In this document: positions 19,433 through 30,884 of the stretch, piece by piece
Numbering within the stretch: position 1 is the first letter of the stretch
How the letters are laid out: each line of letters opens with the position of its first letter
Source: Roseovarius nitratireducens
GTDB lineage: Bacteria; Pseudomonadota; Alphaproteobacteria; Rhodobacterales; Rhodobacteraceae
Reading direction: 5' to 3'
NCBI RefSeq assembly: GCF_002925845.1
Contig: NZ_PDNI01000036.1
Location: 141,734 to 205,733 of the forward strand
DNA: 64,000 nt
Translations under genes and position numbers: made by a program
Notes under the pieces: model-generated
Databases searched by the model: none
Seen by the model: only the letters and a program-made list of their open reading frames with translations
Told to the model about the DNA's origin: nothing

Positions 19433-19978
19433 TTACCCCGGGAACGGCCAGACGCCGAGCCAGTTGTGCACGAAGGTCATGCCAAAGAACAGCACCACCG
19501 TGATGACGCCGAGGATGATGTCGCGCTTTGCCTCGCCCGGTGCGGGGCGCTCCCATGCTTCGGAGAGGTTGATGACCACCACTTCCAGCACCGCCCAGGC
19601 GAGCAGGCCGCCGAACAGGATCAGCGAGGCGAGATCGCCGTTCACCAGCAGGTGCGCCACCGCCCAGACCTTGACGGCGGTCAGTTGCGGGTGGCGGAGC
19701 GCGCCGCGCAGCCGCCCCTTGGTGGCGCTCATCCCGTAGAGAAACACGGCCCCCAGCATCATCAGGTTGTTGAGATGCACGGTCCACGCGGGAGGGAACC
19801 AGATATTGATGAACTCCGCCTGCCGGTAGCCGTAGATCATCAGCCCGAGCCCCGCGAGAACGCCCACGGCCACCAGCCCCTTGCCGACATTTCCCATCCC
19901 CGCGCGTAACTCGGGGGCCACCCGCTTGAACAGATGCGCCGCCGTCCAGAGGATCAGCCCGAGAATGAGGTAAACCAT
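19433..19978 (-). CDS. NnrU family membrane protein
   Basis: The 181-residue inner-membrane protein has about five to six hydrophobic segments. NnrU motifs are HPQLTAVKVWAVAHLLVNGDLAS (about residues 96-118) and SATKGRLRGALRHP just before it. Relatives are linked to denitrification (NnrU) and to phytoene/isoprenoid chemistry; no denitrification gene is present here. It sits between mcl2 (6-base gap) and DUF1737 (4-base gap). The role in a C2-assimilation operon is unknown. Confidence 0.85.
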   Translation of the reverse strand: MVYLILGLILWTAAHLFKRVAPELRAGMGNVGKGLVAVGVLAGLGLMIYGYRQAEFINIWFPPAWTVHLNNLMMLGAVFLYGMSATKGRLRGALRHPQLTAVKVWAVAHLLVNGDLASLILFGGLLAWAVLEVVVINLSEAWERPAPGEAKRDIILGVITVVLFFGMTFVHNWLGVWPFPG

Positions 19979-19984
19979 AGGTCG

Positions 19985-20845
19985 CTACTCCGCTGCCATG
20001 TCCCGTATCGCCTGCGCCCGGTCGAGAATGCGCTGCGCCGCGACGATGTGCAGGTTCTCGACGATCTGCCCGTCCACCACAGCGATCCCCTGTCCCGAGG
20101 CCCGGCTTTCTTCATAGGCTGCGATCTGCCGTTCGGCCAGATCAATCTCGGAATTGGTGGGGGCAAAGGCGGTGTTGGCGATCTCGATTTGCGCGGGGTG
20201 AATGAGCGTCTTGCCGTCGAAGCCGAGGTCGCGCCCCTGCTCGCATTCCGCCTTGAGCCCGTCGCCGTCGCGGAACCGGTTATAGACCCCGTCCACCGCC
20301 ACGATCCTTGCCGCGCGCGCCGCCATTACGACCATCTGCAACGCGGTCATAAGCGGCAGCCGGTCGGCGCGCACCCGGCAGCCGAGATCCTTGGTCAGGT
20401 CGTTCGTGCCCGCCACCAGCCCCGTCACCTGCCGGTGCGCGGCGATTTCGCGCGCGTTGAACACGCTCACCGGCGTCTCCATCATCGTCCAGACCGGCAG
20501 GTCGGGGCCGATCACCTCGGTCAGGTTGTCGATGTCCGAGGGCGTGTTGACCTTGGGCAACAGGATCGCGTCGGGCCCCGCCTCGCACAGCGCGCGGGCA
20601 TCCTCCAGCCCCCACTCGGTGGTCAGCGCGTTGATCCGCACGATCCGCGCGCGCTTGCCATAGCCGCCCGCGCGCAGCGCCGTGACCAGCGTGTCGCGCG
20701 CCTCGGCCTTGGCGTCGGGGGCGACGGCATCCTCCAGGTCAAAGATGATCGCATCGGTCGGCAGATCCCGCGCCTTCTCCAGCGCGCGTTCCTTCGAGCC
20801 GGGGATGTAGAGCACCGAGCGATAGGGATGGGAGGGGCTGGCCAT
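19985..20845 (-). CDS. mcl2: (3S)-malyl-CoA thioesterase, CitE-like (Mcl2)
   Basis: This 286-residue member of the HpcH/HpaI-CitE superfamily hydrolyses (3S)-malyl-CoA to malate and CoA, the final malate-forming step of the ethylmalonyl-CoA pathway. Motifs: HPYRSVLYIPGSKERALEKA, IIFDLEDAVAPD (Mg-binding Asp/Glu), LLPKV, ETPVSVFNAREIA, GTNDLTKDLG and DGKTLIHPAQIEIAN. The length and segments such as FRDGDGLKAECEQGRDLGFDGK match Rhodobacter Mcl2 (about 284), not Mcl1 (about 318), as I remember them. It is the first gene of the operon ending in mch. A CitE lyase subunit is less likely because no citDF is near. Confidence 0.85.
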   Translation of the reverse strand: MASPSHPYRSVLYIPGSKERALEKARDLPTDAIIFDLEDAVAPDAKAEARDTLVTALRAGGYGKRARIVRINALTTEWGLEDARALCEAGPDAILLPKVNTPSDIDNLTEVIGPDLPVWTMMETPVSVFNAREIAAHRQVTGLVAGTNDLTKDLGCRVRADRLPLMTALQMVVMAARAARIVAVDGVYNRFRDGDGLKAECEQGRDLGFDGKTLIHPAQIEIANTAFAPTNSEIDLAERQIAAYEESRASGQGIAVVDGQIVENLHIVAAQRILDRAQAIRDMAAE

Positions 20846-21020
20846 GATCTGTCCTTGCGCTGAGAAGTAACAATCGTTCGCAGGAATGCCATTTATTGCC
20901 GCAAAACTTCAAGCAGTTTCCGCCGCGACGCAGCATGCCCGAACCCCGTCACCCCGCATTAACCAAGTCTTCACGTCTCCTCCGGCATCCTTTCGCGGGA
21001 CGGCAGGGACCATCAGTTGA

Positions 21021-21347
21021 ATGGGTGTGACGATGATCGCAAGGAAAAGGAATCTGAGCCTGACCGCGGCCCTCACCTGTCTTCTGGCCACGCAAGCGGC
21101 GGCGCAATCGGGCCAGTGCGCCCCGCGAGAGACGGTGGTGCAGCGCCTCGCCGAGGCCTATGGCGAAACCCGGCAGTCAATGGGGCTGGGGGCCAACAAC
21201 GCGGTGGTCGAGGTGTTCGCCTCCGCCACCTCCGGCAGTTGGACCATCACCGTGACCGGCACCAACGGCATCACCTGCCTCGTCGCCAGCGGGCAGGGCT
21301 TCGAGACGATCGCCGACAGCCTGCCCGCCCCGGGCAACGACGCCTGA
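21021..21347 (+). CDS. Exported hypothetical protein
   Basis: This 108-residue protein has a signal peptide (MIARKRNLSLTAALTCLLATQAAAQ, cleavage after AAA). The mature part begins QSGQCAPRETVVQRLAEAYGETRQSMGL, then NNAVVEVFASATSGSWTITVTGTNGITCLVASGQ. Two cysteines may form a disulfide. The function is unknown; similar short exported proteins occur in Rhodobacteraceae (from memory). ATG 21033 is an alternative start four codons in. It converges with the TauE gene, 7 bp from its stop. Confidence 0.7.
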   Translation: MGVTMIARKRNLSLTAALTCLLATQAAAQSGQCAPRETVVQRLAEAYGETRQSMGLGANNAVVEVFASATSGSWTITVTGTNGITCLVASGQGFETIADSLPAPGNDA

Positions 21348-21354
21348 CGGCGCG

Positions 21355-22104
21355 TCAGAGACCGTCGATCACCAGCTTGAGGCCCGTCACGGTCAACAGC
21401 ACGTAGGTGATCGCGAAAAACGCGCGCTCCGGCACCGCCCGGTGCGCGCGCACGCCGATCCATGCCCCCAATAGCGCCAGCGGTGCCAGCATCAGGTCGA
21501 TGCGCAGCGTCTCGGCGGTGAACAGGCCGAGAAAACCGTAAGGCACGGCCTTGGCGATGTTGAGCACGAAGAACAACGCCACCGTGCTCGCCTGATAGCC
21601 GGTCTTGCCGAGGCCTCGCGACAGCAGGTAAACGGCCGCCGGCGGCCCGCCCGCGTGGCTGACGAAACTGGTAAACCCGGCCACGAGGCCCGCCATCAGG
21701 CCCGCCCAGCCCGGCAAGGGCCGCGCCGCGCCACGGATCGCACCGGACCGGAGCGCCACCTGCCAGCCGACGAACCCCAGCGCGATCGCCCCGATGAGCA
21801 GCCGCAGCAGATCAGCGTCGGCCACCCGGTAGAACGCGGCCCCCAACGCCACGCCCGGAAGGCCCCCGAGGATCAGCAGCGCCGTCTCGGTGACGCCCCA
21901 TTGCCGCCAATAGGGCCGCAGCGTCGCGAGGTCGATCACCATCAACAGCGGCAGCATGATGCCCAGCGCCATCCCCGGTGGGATCACCAGCGCCAGAATC
22001 GTCGCCCCCGCAAAGGCTGCGCCAGAGCCGAATCCCCCCTTCGAGACACCCGCGAACAGTGCCGCGACCGCCCCGACGGCAAGCAAGTCCCAAGTGACGT
22101 CCAT
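21355..22104 (-). CDS. TauE/SafE-family sulfite exporter-like permease
   Basis: This 249-residue membrane protein has about eight hydrophobic segments and the family's duplicated motif: AALFAGVSKGGFGSG (about residues 15-29) and GFTSFVSHAGGPPAA (about 144-158). Members export sulfite, sulfoacetate or other organic anions; the substrate cannot be inferred here. It diverges from mdh across 152 bp. No sulfonate gene is nearby. Confidence 0.85.
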   Translation of the reverse strand: MDVTWDLLAVGAVAALFAGVSKGGFGSGAAFAGATILALVIPPGMALGIMLPLLMVIDLATLRPYWRQWGVTETALLILGGLPGVALGAAFYRVADADLLRLLIGAIALGFVGWQVALRSGAIRGAARPLPGWAGLMAGLVAGFTSFVSHAGGPPAAVYLLSRGLGKTGYQASTVALFFVLNIAKAVPYGFLGLFTAETLRIDLMLAPLALLGAWIGVRAHRAVPERAFFAITYVLLTVTGLKLVIDGL

Positions 22105-22112
22105 TCTCCTAA

Positions 22113-23219
<1,107 letters not shown>

Positions 23220-23242
23220 CAGATCGACCATTAGACATGGGC

Positions 23243-23275
23243 CGGGGCTGGATAATTTCCAGCCCCGATTCTTTT
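23243..23275 (+). terminator. Rho-independent terminator of mdh
   Basis: A perfect 10-bp stem CGGGGCTGGA / TCCAGCCCCG with a TAATT loop is followed by ATTCTTTT. It begins 24 bases after the mdh stop. Confidence 0.92.
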
Positions 23276-23303
23276 CAAGCCGCATAAATTCGTTTTGGTC
23301 GCG

Positions 23304-23338
23304 TTTGTGATCACACGATTTATCGCCGTGATCACAAA
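23304..23338. promoter_or_regulatory. Double palindromic operator upstream of sucC
   Basis: Two palindromes, TGTGATCACA (23306-23315) and GTGATCAC (23328-23335), have centres exactly 21 bp apart. The arms TTTGTGATCAC (23304-23314) and GTGATCACAAA (23328-23338) are also perfect reverse complements around a 13-bp spacer. This is a symmetric two-site operator on one helix face, about 110-140 bp before the sucC start. The binding protein is not known. A TCA-cycle regulator such as AkgR of Rhodobacter sphaeroides is a speculative candidate. Confidence 0.65.
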
Positions 23339-23443
23339 ACCCCGAAATTTGCCCCAATTGCCCCGAAAGCGCAAAAAACCATTTAATGCGCGCGCGAATC
23401 TGTGCCTATACCTGTGTCAATCGCAGCAAAACGGGACAGTTTC

Positions 23444-24637
23444 ATGAATATCCACGAGTATCAGGCCAAGGCGCTCCTGCGCTCTTTTGGCGCCCCGGTG
23501 TCGGATGGTCGCGTGGTCCTGCGCGGTGAAGAAGCCAAGACCGCAGCAGGCGCGCTCGACGGGCCTCTCTGGGTCGTCAAGGCACAGATTCACGCGGGCG
23601 GGCGCGGCAAGGGCAGCTTCAAGGAGCCGGGCGCAGGCGAGGCGGGCGGTGTGCGCCTTGCCAAATCCGTCGAGGAGGCCGCCGAAGAGGCGCGCCGGAT
23701 GCTCGGGCGCACGCTCGTGACCAAGCAGACCGGCCCCGCGGGCAAACAGGTCAACCGCATCTATATAGAGGACGGATCGGGCATCAAGACGGAGATGTAC
23801 CTTGCCCTGCTCGTGGATCGCGGCACCAGCCGGGTGAGCTTCGTCGCCTCCACCGAGGGCGGCATGGATATCGAGGAGGTCGCGGCCAAGACGCCCGAGA
23901 AGATCCTCAGCTTCTCGGTCGACCCCGCGACCGGCTATCAGCCATTCCACGGACGCCGCATCGCCTTCAACCTCGGCCTCAAGGGCCCGCAGATCAAGCA
24001 ATGCGTGGCGCTGATGGGCACGCTCTACCGCATGTTCGTGGAAAAGGACATGGAGATGCTCGAGATCAACCCGCTGATCGTCACCGACAAGGGCGATCTC
24101 AAGTGCCTCGACGCCAAGATGGGCTTCGACTCCAACGCCATCTACCGCCACTCCGACATCGCCGAACTGCGCGACACGACCGAGGAGGATCCCAAGGAGC
24201 TCGAAGCCTCCAAGTACGACCTCAACTACATCGCGCTCGACGGCGAGATCGGCTGCATGGTCAACGGTGCGGGCCTCGCCATGGCGACGATGGACATCAT
24301 CAAGCTCTACGGCGCCGAGCCTGCCAACTTCCTCGACGTGGGCGGCGGCGCGACCAAGGAAAAGGTCACCGAGGCGTTCAAGATCATCACCTCCGACCCG
24401 AACGTGAAGGGCATCCTCGTCAACATCTTCGGCGGCATCATGCGCTGCGACGTGATCGCCGAGGGCGTGGTCGCCGCCGTAAAGGAGGTGGGCCTGCAGG
24501 TGCCCCTCGTCGTCCGGCTCGAAGGCACCAATGTCGAAAAGGGCAAGGAGATCATCAACAATTCCGACGTCGACGTGATCGCCGCCGACGACCTCGCCGA
24601 CGCCGCACAGAAAATCGTGAAGGCGGTGAAGGGGTGA
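23444..24637 (+). CDS. sucC: Succinyl-CoA synthetase (ADP-forming) subunit beta
   Basis: This 397-residue ATP-grasp subunit binds the nucleotide and, with SucD, converts succinyl-CoA to succinate with substrate-level phosphorylation. It starts [19 protein letters not shown], the family N-terminus; the 14 extra codons upstream in frame are rejected. Visible segments are [15 protein letters not shown] (nucleotide loop), EINPLIV and [17 protein letters not shown]-type C-terminal motif ([18 protein letters not shown]). Length is typical (386-398). A methyltransferase gene separates it from sucD. Confidence 0.97.
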   Translation: MNIHEYQAKALLRSFGAPVSDGRVVLRGEEAKTAAGALDGPLWVVKAQIHAGGRGKGSFKEPGAGEAGGVRLAKSVEEAAEEARRMLGRTLVTKQTGPAGKQVNRIYIEDGSGIKTEMYLALLVDRGTSRVSFVASTEGGMDIEEVAAKTPEKILSFSVDPATGYQPFHGRRIAFNLGLKGPQIKQCVALMGTLYRMFVEKDMEMLEINPLIVTDKGDLKCLDAKMGFDSNAIYRHSDIAELRDTTEEDPKELEASKYDLNYIALDGEIGCMVNGAGLAMATMDIIKLYGAEPANFLDVGGGATKEKVTEAFKIITSDPNVKGILVNIFGGIMRCDVIAEGVVAAVKEVGLQVPLVVRLEGTNVEKGKEIINNSDVDVIAADDLADAAQKIVKAVKG

Positions 24638-24677
24638 GCACGCGGCGTGCCGCGGTCAGGAGCGGAAGGGATTTCCC

Positions 24678-25355
24678 ATGCGTGACGCTCTGAGATCGGA
24701 ATTCGAGGCCAAGGACTGGTCGGGGCGCAAGGTCGAATCGCGCTCCGGCGCGGGCTCCACGCTCGAGGCCACGACCGCCCTGCGCGCCGCGCTACCGGGG
24801 CTGCTGGCACGCCACAACGTCCGCCGCTTTCTCGACGCGCCCTGCGGCGACTGGTTCTGGATGCAGCATGTCGATCTGGGCGATGTCCATTACATCGGCG
24901 CTGATATCGCCCGCGACGTGCTCGATGCGGTCGCGGCCCAACATGCGGGCGCCGGCCGCGAATTCGTCCATCTCGACATCACCGCCGACCCCTTGCCACG
25001 GGCTGACCTGATGATGTGCCGTGATTGCCTGTTTCACCTCAAGTGGTGGCTGCGCTGGAAATTCTTCGAAAATTTCGTGGAGAGCGGCATCCCGTACCTG
25101 CTCACCAGCATGCACCACACGCCGGTGAACCGGCGGCTGAACAAGAATGGCGACTTTGCGCCGTTCAACCCGTGCATTGCCCCGTTCAACTTCTCCGACC
25201 CGTTGGAGACAATCCCCGAAACCGGCGATATCAACCTCGATCCCGCGTTCCTCGACACCGCCCGTGGCCGCCGTCAGCGGTCGATGGGCCTGTGGTCGCG
25301 CGCGCAGGTGGTCGAGGCTCTGGACCGACACGCAGCCGAGGAGAAGGCCCCCTGA
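24678..25355 (+). CDS. Class I SAM-dependent methyltransferase-like protein in the suc operon
   Basis: This 225-residue protein has a SAM-binding motif [13 protein letters not shown] (about residues 51-62). Further motifs are [34 protein letters not shown] (motifs II-IV) and [14 protein letters not shown]. The substrate is unknown; the family contains small-molecule and protein methyltransferases. It has its own GGAAGGG ribosome-binding site and lies between sucC (40-bp gap) and sucD (73-bp gap), so it is transcribed with two subunits of one enzyme. Nothing in the sequence says it modifies the synthetase. Codon use matches the neighbours. Confidence 0.8.
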   Translation: MRDALRSEFEAKDWSGRKVESRSGAGSTLEATTALRAALPGLLARHNVRRFLDAPCGDWFWMQHVDLGDVHYIGADIARDVLDAVAAQHAGAGREFVHLDITADPLPRADLMMCRDCLFHLKWWLRWKFFENFVESGIPYLLTSMHHTPVNRRLNKNGDFAPFNPCIAPFNFSDPLETIPETGDINLDPAFLDTARGRRQRSMGLWSRAQVVEALDRHAAEEKAP

Positions 25356-25428
25356 TCCACCCATGCAAGGCGCGCCTCCAGGGCGCTCCTGACGACAAAC
25401 AGCAACACCAAAGGAAGGAGCCAGAGAA

Positions 25429-26310
<882 letters not shown>

Positions 26311-26382
26311 CGTATTCGGCAGGCCGGGGCATCCTCGGCCTGCCCAGACACGCAAGGTTCCAAGCTCCTCCGAGGTGCCATC

Positions 26383-29343
26383 ATGACCGAACAATCTTCC
26401 AACGACCAGTTCCACGCCTCCTCCTTCATGCAGGGGCACAACGCCGAGTATCTCGAGCAACTCTACGCGCGCTACGCCAGCGATCCCGGTGCGGTGGACG
26501 AGGCGTGGAAGAAGTTCTTCGACGATCTGGGCGATCCCGGGTCAGAGGTGACGCGCGAGGCCGCCGGCCCCTCCTGGGCGCGCGGCGACTGGCCGCCGCA
26601 GCCCTCGGACGACCTGACCGCCGCGTTGACCGGTGAATGGCCCGCCGAGGCAGAGCTAAAGGACGCAGGCAAGAAGATCGCCGCCAAGGCCGCCGACAAG
26701 GGCATTGAGGTCACCGACGAACAGGTCAAGCGCGCGGTGCTCGACTCGGTGCGCGCGCTCATGCTGATCCGCGCCTACCGTATCCGCGGCCACCTCATCG
26801 CAGAGCTTGACCCGCTCGGCCTGCGCGATCACGGCCACCGCCCCGAGCTCGACCCGAAATCCTACGGGTTCACCGAGGGCGACATGGACCGTCCGATCTT
26901 TATCGACAACGTGCTCGGGCTCGAGGTCGCGTCGCTGCGCGAGATACTCGCCATCGTCAAGCGCACCTATTGCGGCACCTTCGCGCTGCAATACATGCAC
27001 ATCTCCGACCCCGAACAGTCCGGCTGGCTCAAGGAGCGGATCGAGGGCTACGACAAGGAAATCAGCTTTACCCGGAACGGGCGCAAGGCGATCCTGAACA
27101 AGATGGTCGAGGCCGAGGGCTTCGAGAAATACCTTCATGTCAAGTACATGGGAACCAAACGTTTCGGCCTCGACGGGGCCGAAAGCCTGGTCCCGGCGAT
27201 GGAGCAGATCATCAAGCGCGGCGGCCAGCTCGGCGTGCGGGACATCGTCATCGGCATGCCGCACCGCGGGCGGCTGAACGTGCTGGCCAACGTGATGGGC
27301 AAGCCCTATCGCGCGCTGTTCCACGAGTTCCAGGGCGGCAGCTTCAAGCCCGAGGATGTCGACGGGTCGGGCGACGTGAAATACCACCTCGGTGCCAGCC
27401 ACGACCGCGAATTCGACGGCAACACCGTGCACCTGTCGCTCACCGCCAACCCCTCGCACCTCGAGGCGGTGAACCCGGTGGTCATCGGCAAGGTCCGCGC
27501 CAAGCAGGATCAGTTGAACGACACCGAGCGCACCAAGGTCCTGCCTATCCTGCTGCATGGCGACGCGGCCTTTGCCGGGCAGGGCGTGGTGGCCGAGTGT
27601 TTCGGCCTCTCGGGGCTAAAGGGGCACAAGACCGGCGGCACCATGCACATCGTGGTCAACAACCAGATCGGCTTTACCACCGCGCCGCATTTCTCGCGCT
27701 CCTCGCCCTATCCCACCGATATCGCGCTGATGGTCGAGGCGCCGATCTTCCACGTCAACGGCGACGACCCCGAGGCGGTGGTGCATGCCGCCCGCGTCGC
27801 CACGGAATTCCGCCAGAAGTTCCACAAGGACGTGGTCATCGACATCATCTGCTACCGCCGCTTCGGCCATAACGAGGGGGACGAGCCGATGTTCACCAAC
27901 CCCCTGATGTACAAGAAGATCAAGCAGCAGAAAACCACGCTCGCGCTCTACACCGACCGGCTGGTCAAGGATGGCCTCATCCCCGAGGGCGAGGTCGAGG
28001 ACATGAAGGCGGCGTTCCAGTCGCATCTCGGCGACGAGTTCGAAGCGGGCAAGGACTATCGCCCCAACAAGGCCGACTGGCTCGACGGCGTGTGGTCCGA
28101 CCTCAACCCCCACAAGGGCGATTACGAACGCGGCGAGACCTCGATCAAGCCCGAAACGCTCAAGGAGATCGGCGCCGCGCTGAGCCGTGCGCCCGAGGGC
28201 TTCAACCTGCACAAGACCGTGGGCCGCCTGCTCGATGCCAAGCGCCAGATGTTCGAGACAGGCGAGGGCTTTGACTGGGCCACCGCCGAGGCGATCGCCT
28301 TCGGCTCTCTGTTGACAGAGGGCTACGGCGTCCGCCTCTCGGGTCAGGACAGCACCCGCGGCACCTTCAGCCAGCGCCATTCCGGGCTGATCGACCAGGA
28401 GACCGAGGACCGCTACTACCCGCTCAACCATATCCGCGAGGGCCAGGCGCAATACGAGGTCATCGACTCGATGCTCTCGGAATACGCCGTTCTCGGGTTC
28501 GAGTATGGCTATTCTCTGGCCGAGCCCAAGGCGCTCACCCTCTGGGAGGCGCAGTTTGGCGATTTCGCCAACGGCGCGCAGATCATGTTCGACCAGTTCA
28601 TCTCCTCGGGCGAAGCGAAATGGCTGCGCATGTCGGGCCTCGTCTGCCTGCTGCCCCACGGCTACGAGGGGCAGGGCCCCGAACACTCCTCGGCCCGGCT
28701 GGAGCGGTTCCTGACCATGTGCGGCGGCGACAACTGGATCGTGGCCAACTGCACCACCCCGGCCAACTACTTCCACATCCTGCGCCGCCAGCTTTACCGC
28801 ACCTTCCGCAAACCGCTCATCCTGATGACGCCGAAGTCGCTCCTGCGCCACAAGATGGCGGTCTCGGTCGCGGCGGATTTCACCACCGGCTCGTCGTTCC
28901 ACCGGGTGCTGTGGGACGACGCCCAATACGGCAATTCCGATACCGAGCTTGTCCCCGACAAGAAGATCAAGCGCGTGGTCATGTGCTCGGGCAAGGTCTA
29001 TTACGACCTGCTCGAAGAGCGCGACAAGCGCGGCATCGACGATGTCTACCTGATGCGGATAGAGCAGTTCTACCCGTTCCCGGCCATGTCCATGGTCAAG
29101 GAGCTTGAGCGCTTCAAGCAGGCGGAAATGGTCTGGTGCCAGGAAGAGCCCAAGAACCAGGGCGCCTGGTCCTTCATCGAGCCGAATATCGAATGGGTTC
29201 TCACGCGCATCAAGGCCAGGCACAAGCGGCCCCAATACGCCGGTCGTCCCGCCGCTGCCTCGCCCGCCACGGGCCTCGCCAAACAGCACAAAGCACAACA
29301 AGAGGCGCTGGTGGATGCCGCGCTGACCATCGAAGGGAAATAA
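26383..29343 (+). CDS. sucA: 2-Oxoglutarate dehydrogenase E1 component
   Basis: This 986-residue thiamine-diphosphate enzyme decarboxylates 2-oxoglutarate and transfers succinyl to the E2 lipoyl groups. The N-terminal segment FMQGHNAEYLEQLYARYASDP anchors the complex. Catalytic core motifs are GMPHRGRLNVLAN, GDAAFAGQGVVAE (TPP/Mg region, about residues 393-405) and NNQIGFTT. RYHLG-like KYHLGAS also fits. The C-terminal half carries EGQGPEHSSARLERFL and EEPKNQGAW. Length is typical (about 985). It is directly followed by sucB (3-base gap after the stop). Confidence 0.97.
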   Translation: MTEQSSNDQFHASSFMQGHNAEYLEQLYARYASDPGAVDEAWKKFFDDLGDPGSEVTREAAGPSWARGDWPPQPSDDLTAALTGEWPAEAELKDAGKKIAAKAADKGIEVTDEQVKRAVLDSVRALMLIRAYRIRGHLIAELDPLGLRDHGHRPELDPKSYGFTEGDMDRPIFIDNVLGLEVASLREILAIVKRTYCGTFALQYMHISDPEQSGWLKERIEGYDKEISFTRNGRKAILNKMVEAEGFEKYLHVKYMGTKRFGLDGAESLVPAMEQIIKRGGQLGVRDIVIGMPHRGRLNVLANVMGKPYRALFHEFQGGSFKPEDVDGSGDVKYHLGASHDREFDGNTVHLSLTANPSHLEAVNPVVIGKVRAKQDQLNDTERTKVLPILLHGDAAFAGQGVVAECFGLSGLKGHKTGGTMHIVVNNQIGFTTAPHFSRSSPYPTDIALMVEAPIFHVNGDDPEAVVHAARVATEFRQKFHKDVVIDIICYRRFGHNEGDEPMFTNPLMYKKIKQQKTTLALYTDRLVKDGLIPEGEVEDMKAAFQSHLGDEFEAGKDYRPNKADWLDGVWSDLNPHKGDYERGETSIKPETLKEIGAALSRAPEGFNLHKTVGRLLDAKRQMFETGEGFDWATAEAIAFGSLLTEGYGVRLSGQDSTRGTFSQRHSGLIDQETEDRYYPLNHIREGQAQYEVIDSMLSEYAVLGFEYGYSLAEPKALTLWEAQFGDFANGAQIMFDQFISSGEAKWLRMSGLVCLLPHGYEGQGPEHSSARLERFLTMCGGDNWIVANCTTPANYFHILRRQLYRTFRKPLILMTPKSLLRHKMAVSVAADFTTGSSFHRVLWDDAQYGNSDTELVPDKKIKRVVMCSGKVYYDLLEERDKRGIDDVYLMRIEQFYPFPAMSMVKELERFKQAEMVWCQEEPKNQGAWSFIEPNIEWVLTRIKARHKRPQYAGRPAAASPATGLAKQHKAQQEALVDAALTIEGK

Positions 29344-29346
29344 GTG

Positions 29347-30879
29347 ATGAGCACCGAAGTCCGTGTCCCCACCCTGGGCGAATCCGTCTCCGAGGCGACC
29401 GTCGCCACCTGGTTCAAGAAACCCGGCGACAACGTCGCCGTCGACGAGATGCTGTGCGAGCTTGAAACCGACAAGGTGACGGTAGAGGTGCCCGCCCCCG
29501 CCGCCGGCACGCTGGGCGAGATCGTCGCGCAGGAGGGCGAAACCGTGGGCGTCGATGCGCTCCTCGCCACCATCACCGAAGGCGCGGGCAAACCCGCCCC
29601 CAAGGAAGAAAAGAAGGCCGAGGCCGCGGCCCCGAAGGACAGCGGCGGCGGTTCCGGCGAGAGCATCGACGTCATGGTCCCCACCCTTGGCGAGAGCGTG
29701 AGCGAGGCCACCGTCGCCACATGGTTCAAGGCGGTCGGCGACGCCGTCGAGACCGACGAGATGCTGTGCGAGCTTGAAACCGACAAGGTCTCGGTCGAGG
29801 TGCCTGCCCCCGCCTCGGGTACGTTGACGGAAATCCTCGCCGGCGAGGGCGAGACCGTGCAGGCGGGCGGCAAGCTCGCGCTCATGTCCTCGGGCGCGGG
29901 CGCGGCGGCCCCCGCCAAGGCCAAGGAGAGCGACGACGACGCCCCCGCCAAATCCTCGGCCAAATCCCCCGCCAAATCCTCGGGCAAGGATGTCGAGGAT
30001 GCCCCCTCGGCGAAAAAGGCGATGGCCGAGGCGGGCGTCTCGCGCGATCAGGTCGAGGGCTCCGGCCGCGATGGCCGCGTGATGAAAGAGGACGTGGCCA
30101 AGGCCGCCGCCGCCCCGAAACCGGCCCCCGCCGCCGCCCCCGCGCAGGCCCCCCGCGCGCCCTCCCCGGCAGAGGATGCCGCGCGAGAGGAACGGGTCAA
30201 GATGACGCGGCTCAGGCAGACCATCGCCAGGCGGCTGAAGGACAGCCAGAACACGGCAGCCATGCTCACCACCTATAACGAGGTGGACATGACCGCGGTG
30301 ATGGACCTGCGCAACGAGTACAAGGCCGAGTTCGAGAAGAAGCACGGCGTGAAACTCGGCTTCATGTCCTTCTTCACCAAGGCCTGCTGCCACGCGCTCA
30401 AGGAGGTGCCCGAGGTCAACGCCGAGATCGACGGCACCGAGATCGTCTACAAGAACTTCGTCCACATGGGCATCGCTGCGGGCACGCCCACCGGCCTCGT
30501 CGTGCCGGTGATCCGCGACGCCGATTCCATGAGCTTCGCCACCATTGAGAAGGCCATTGCCGAGAAAGGCGCCCGCGCCCGCGACGGCAAGCTTTCGATG
30601 GCCGAAATGCAGGGCGGCACGTTTACGATTTCCAACGGCGGCGTCTACGGCTCGCTGATGTCCTCGCCCATCCTCAACCCGCCGCAATCGGGAATCTTGG
30701 GCATGCACAAGATCCAGCAACGGCCCATGGTGGTGAACGGCGAGATCAAGGCCCGCCCGATGATGTACCTGGCATTGAGCTACGACCACCGCATCGTCGA
30801 TGGCAAGGGCGCGGTGACGTTCTTGGTGCGCGTCAAAGAGGCGCTCGAAGACCCGCGGCGGTTGCTGATGGATTTGTAA
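29347..30879 (+). CDS. sucB: Dihydrolipoyllysine-residue succinyltransferase (E2), two lipoyl domains
   Basis: This 510-residue E2 core carries succinyl groups to CoA. It has two near-identical lipoyl domains, at about residues 1-77 and 102-178, each with the lipoylated lysine in ELETDKV. An Ala/Lys/Ser-rich linker follows. Then come the peripheral-subunit-binding domain (about 209-250, KKAMAEAGV...[12 protein letters not shown]) and the catalytic domain with [11 protein letters not shown] near the C-terminus (His and Asp of the acyl-transfer site). The start ATG 29347 follows the sucA stop TAA-GTG; the GTG two codons earlier is rejected. Many proteobacteria have a single lipoyl domain here, so two is notable but not unique in Rhodobacteraceae. 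A divergent partial copy of its 3' end lies at 31159. Confidence 0.96.
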   Translation: MSTEVRVPTLGESVSEATVATWFKKPGDNVAVDEMLCELETDKVTVEVPAPAAGTLGEIVAQEGETVGVDALLATITEGAGKPAPKEEKKAEAAAPKDSGGGSGESIDVMVPTLGESVSEATVATWFKAVGDAVETDEMLCELETDKVSVEVPAPASGTLTEILAGEGETVQAGGKLALMSSGAGAAAPAKAKESDDDAPAKSSAKSPAKSSGKDVEDAPSAKKAMAEAGVSRDQVEGSGRDGRVMKEDVAKAAAAPKPAPAAAPAQAPRAPSPAEDAAREERVKMTRLRQTIARRLKDSQNTAAMLTTYNEVDMTAVMDLRNEYKAEFEKKHGVKLGFMSFFTKACCHALKEVPEVNAEIDGTEIVYKNFVHMGIAAGTPTGLVVPVIRDADSMSFATIEKAIAEKGARARDGKLSMAEMQGGTFTISNGGVYGSLMSSPILNPPQSGILGMHKIQQRPMVVNGEIKARPMMYLALSYDHRIVDGKGAVTFLVRVKEALEDPRRLLMDL

Positions 30880-30884
30880 CCTGG

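Noticed and set aside
23306-23315. TGTGATCACA as a CRP/FNR site
   Set aside because: Half-sites TGTGA and TCACA are directly adjacent with no 6-bp spacer, unlike CRP or FNR operators. A different dimer protein is more likely.
27616-30789. 1057-residue open frame on the minus strand
   Set aside because: It lies antisense to sucA and sucB, is low-complexity Gly/His/Val-rich, and has no recognised motif. Long shadow frames like this are common in high-GC DNA.
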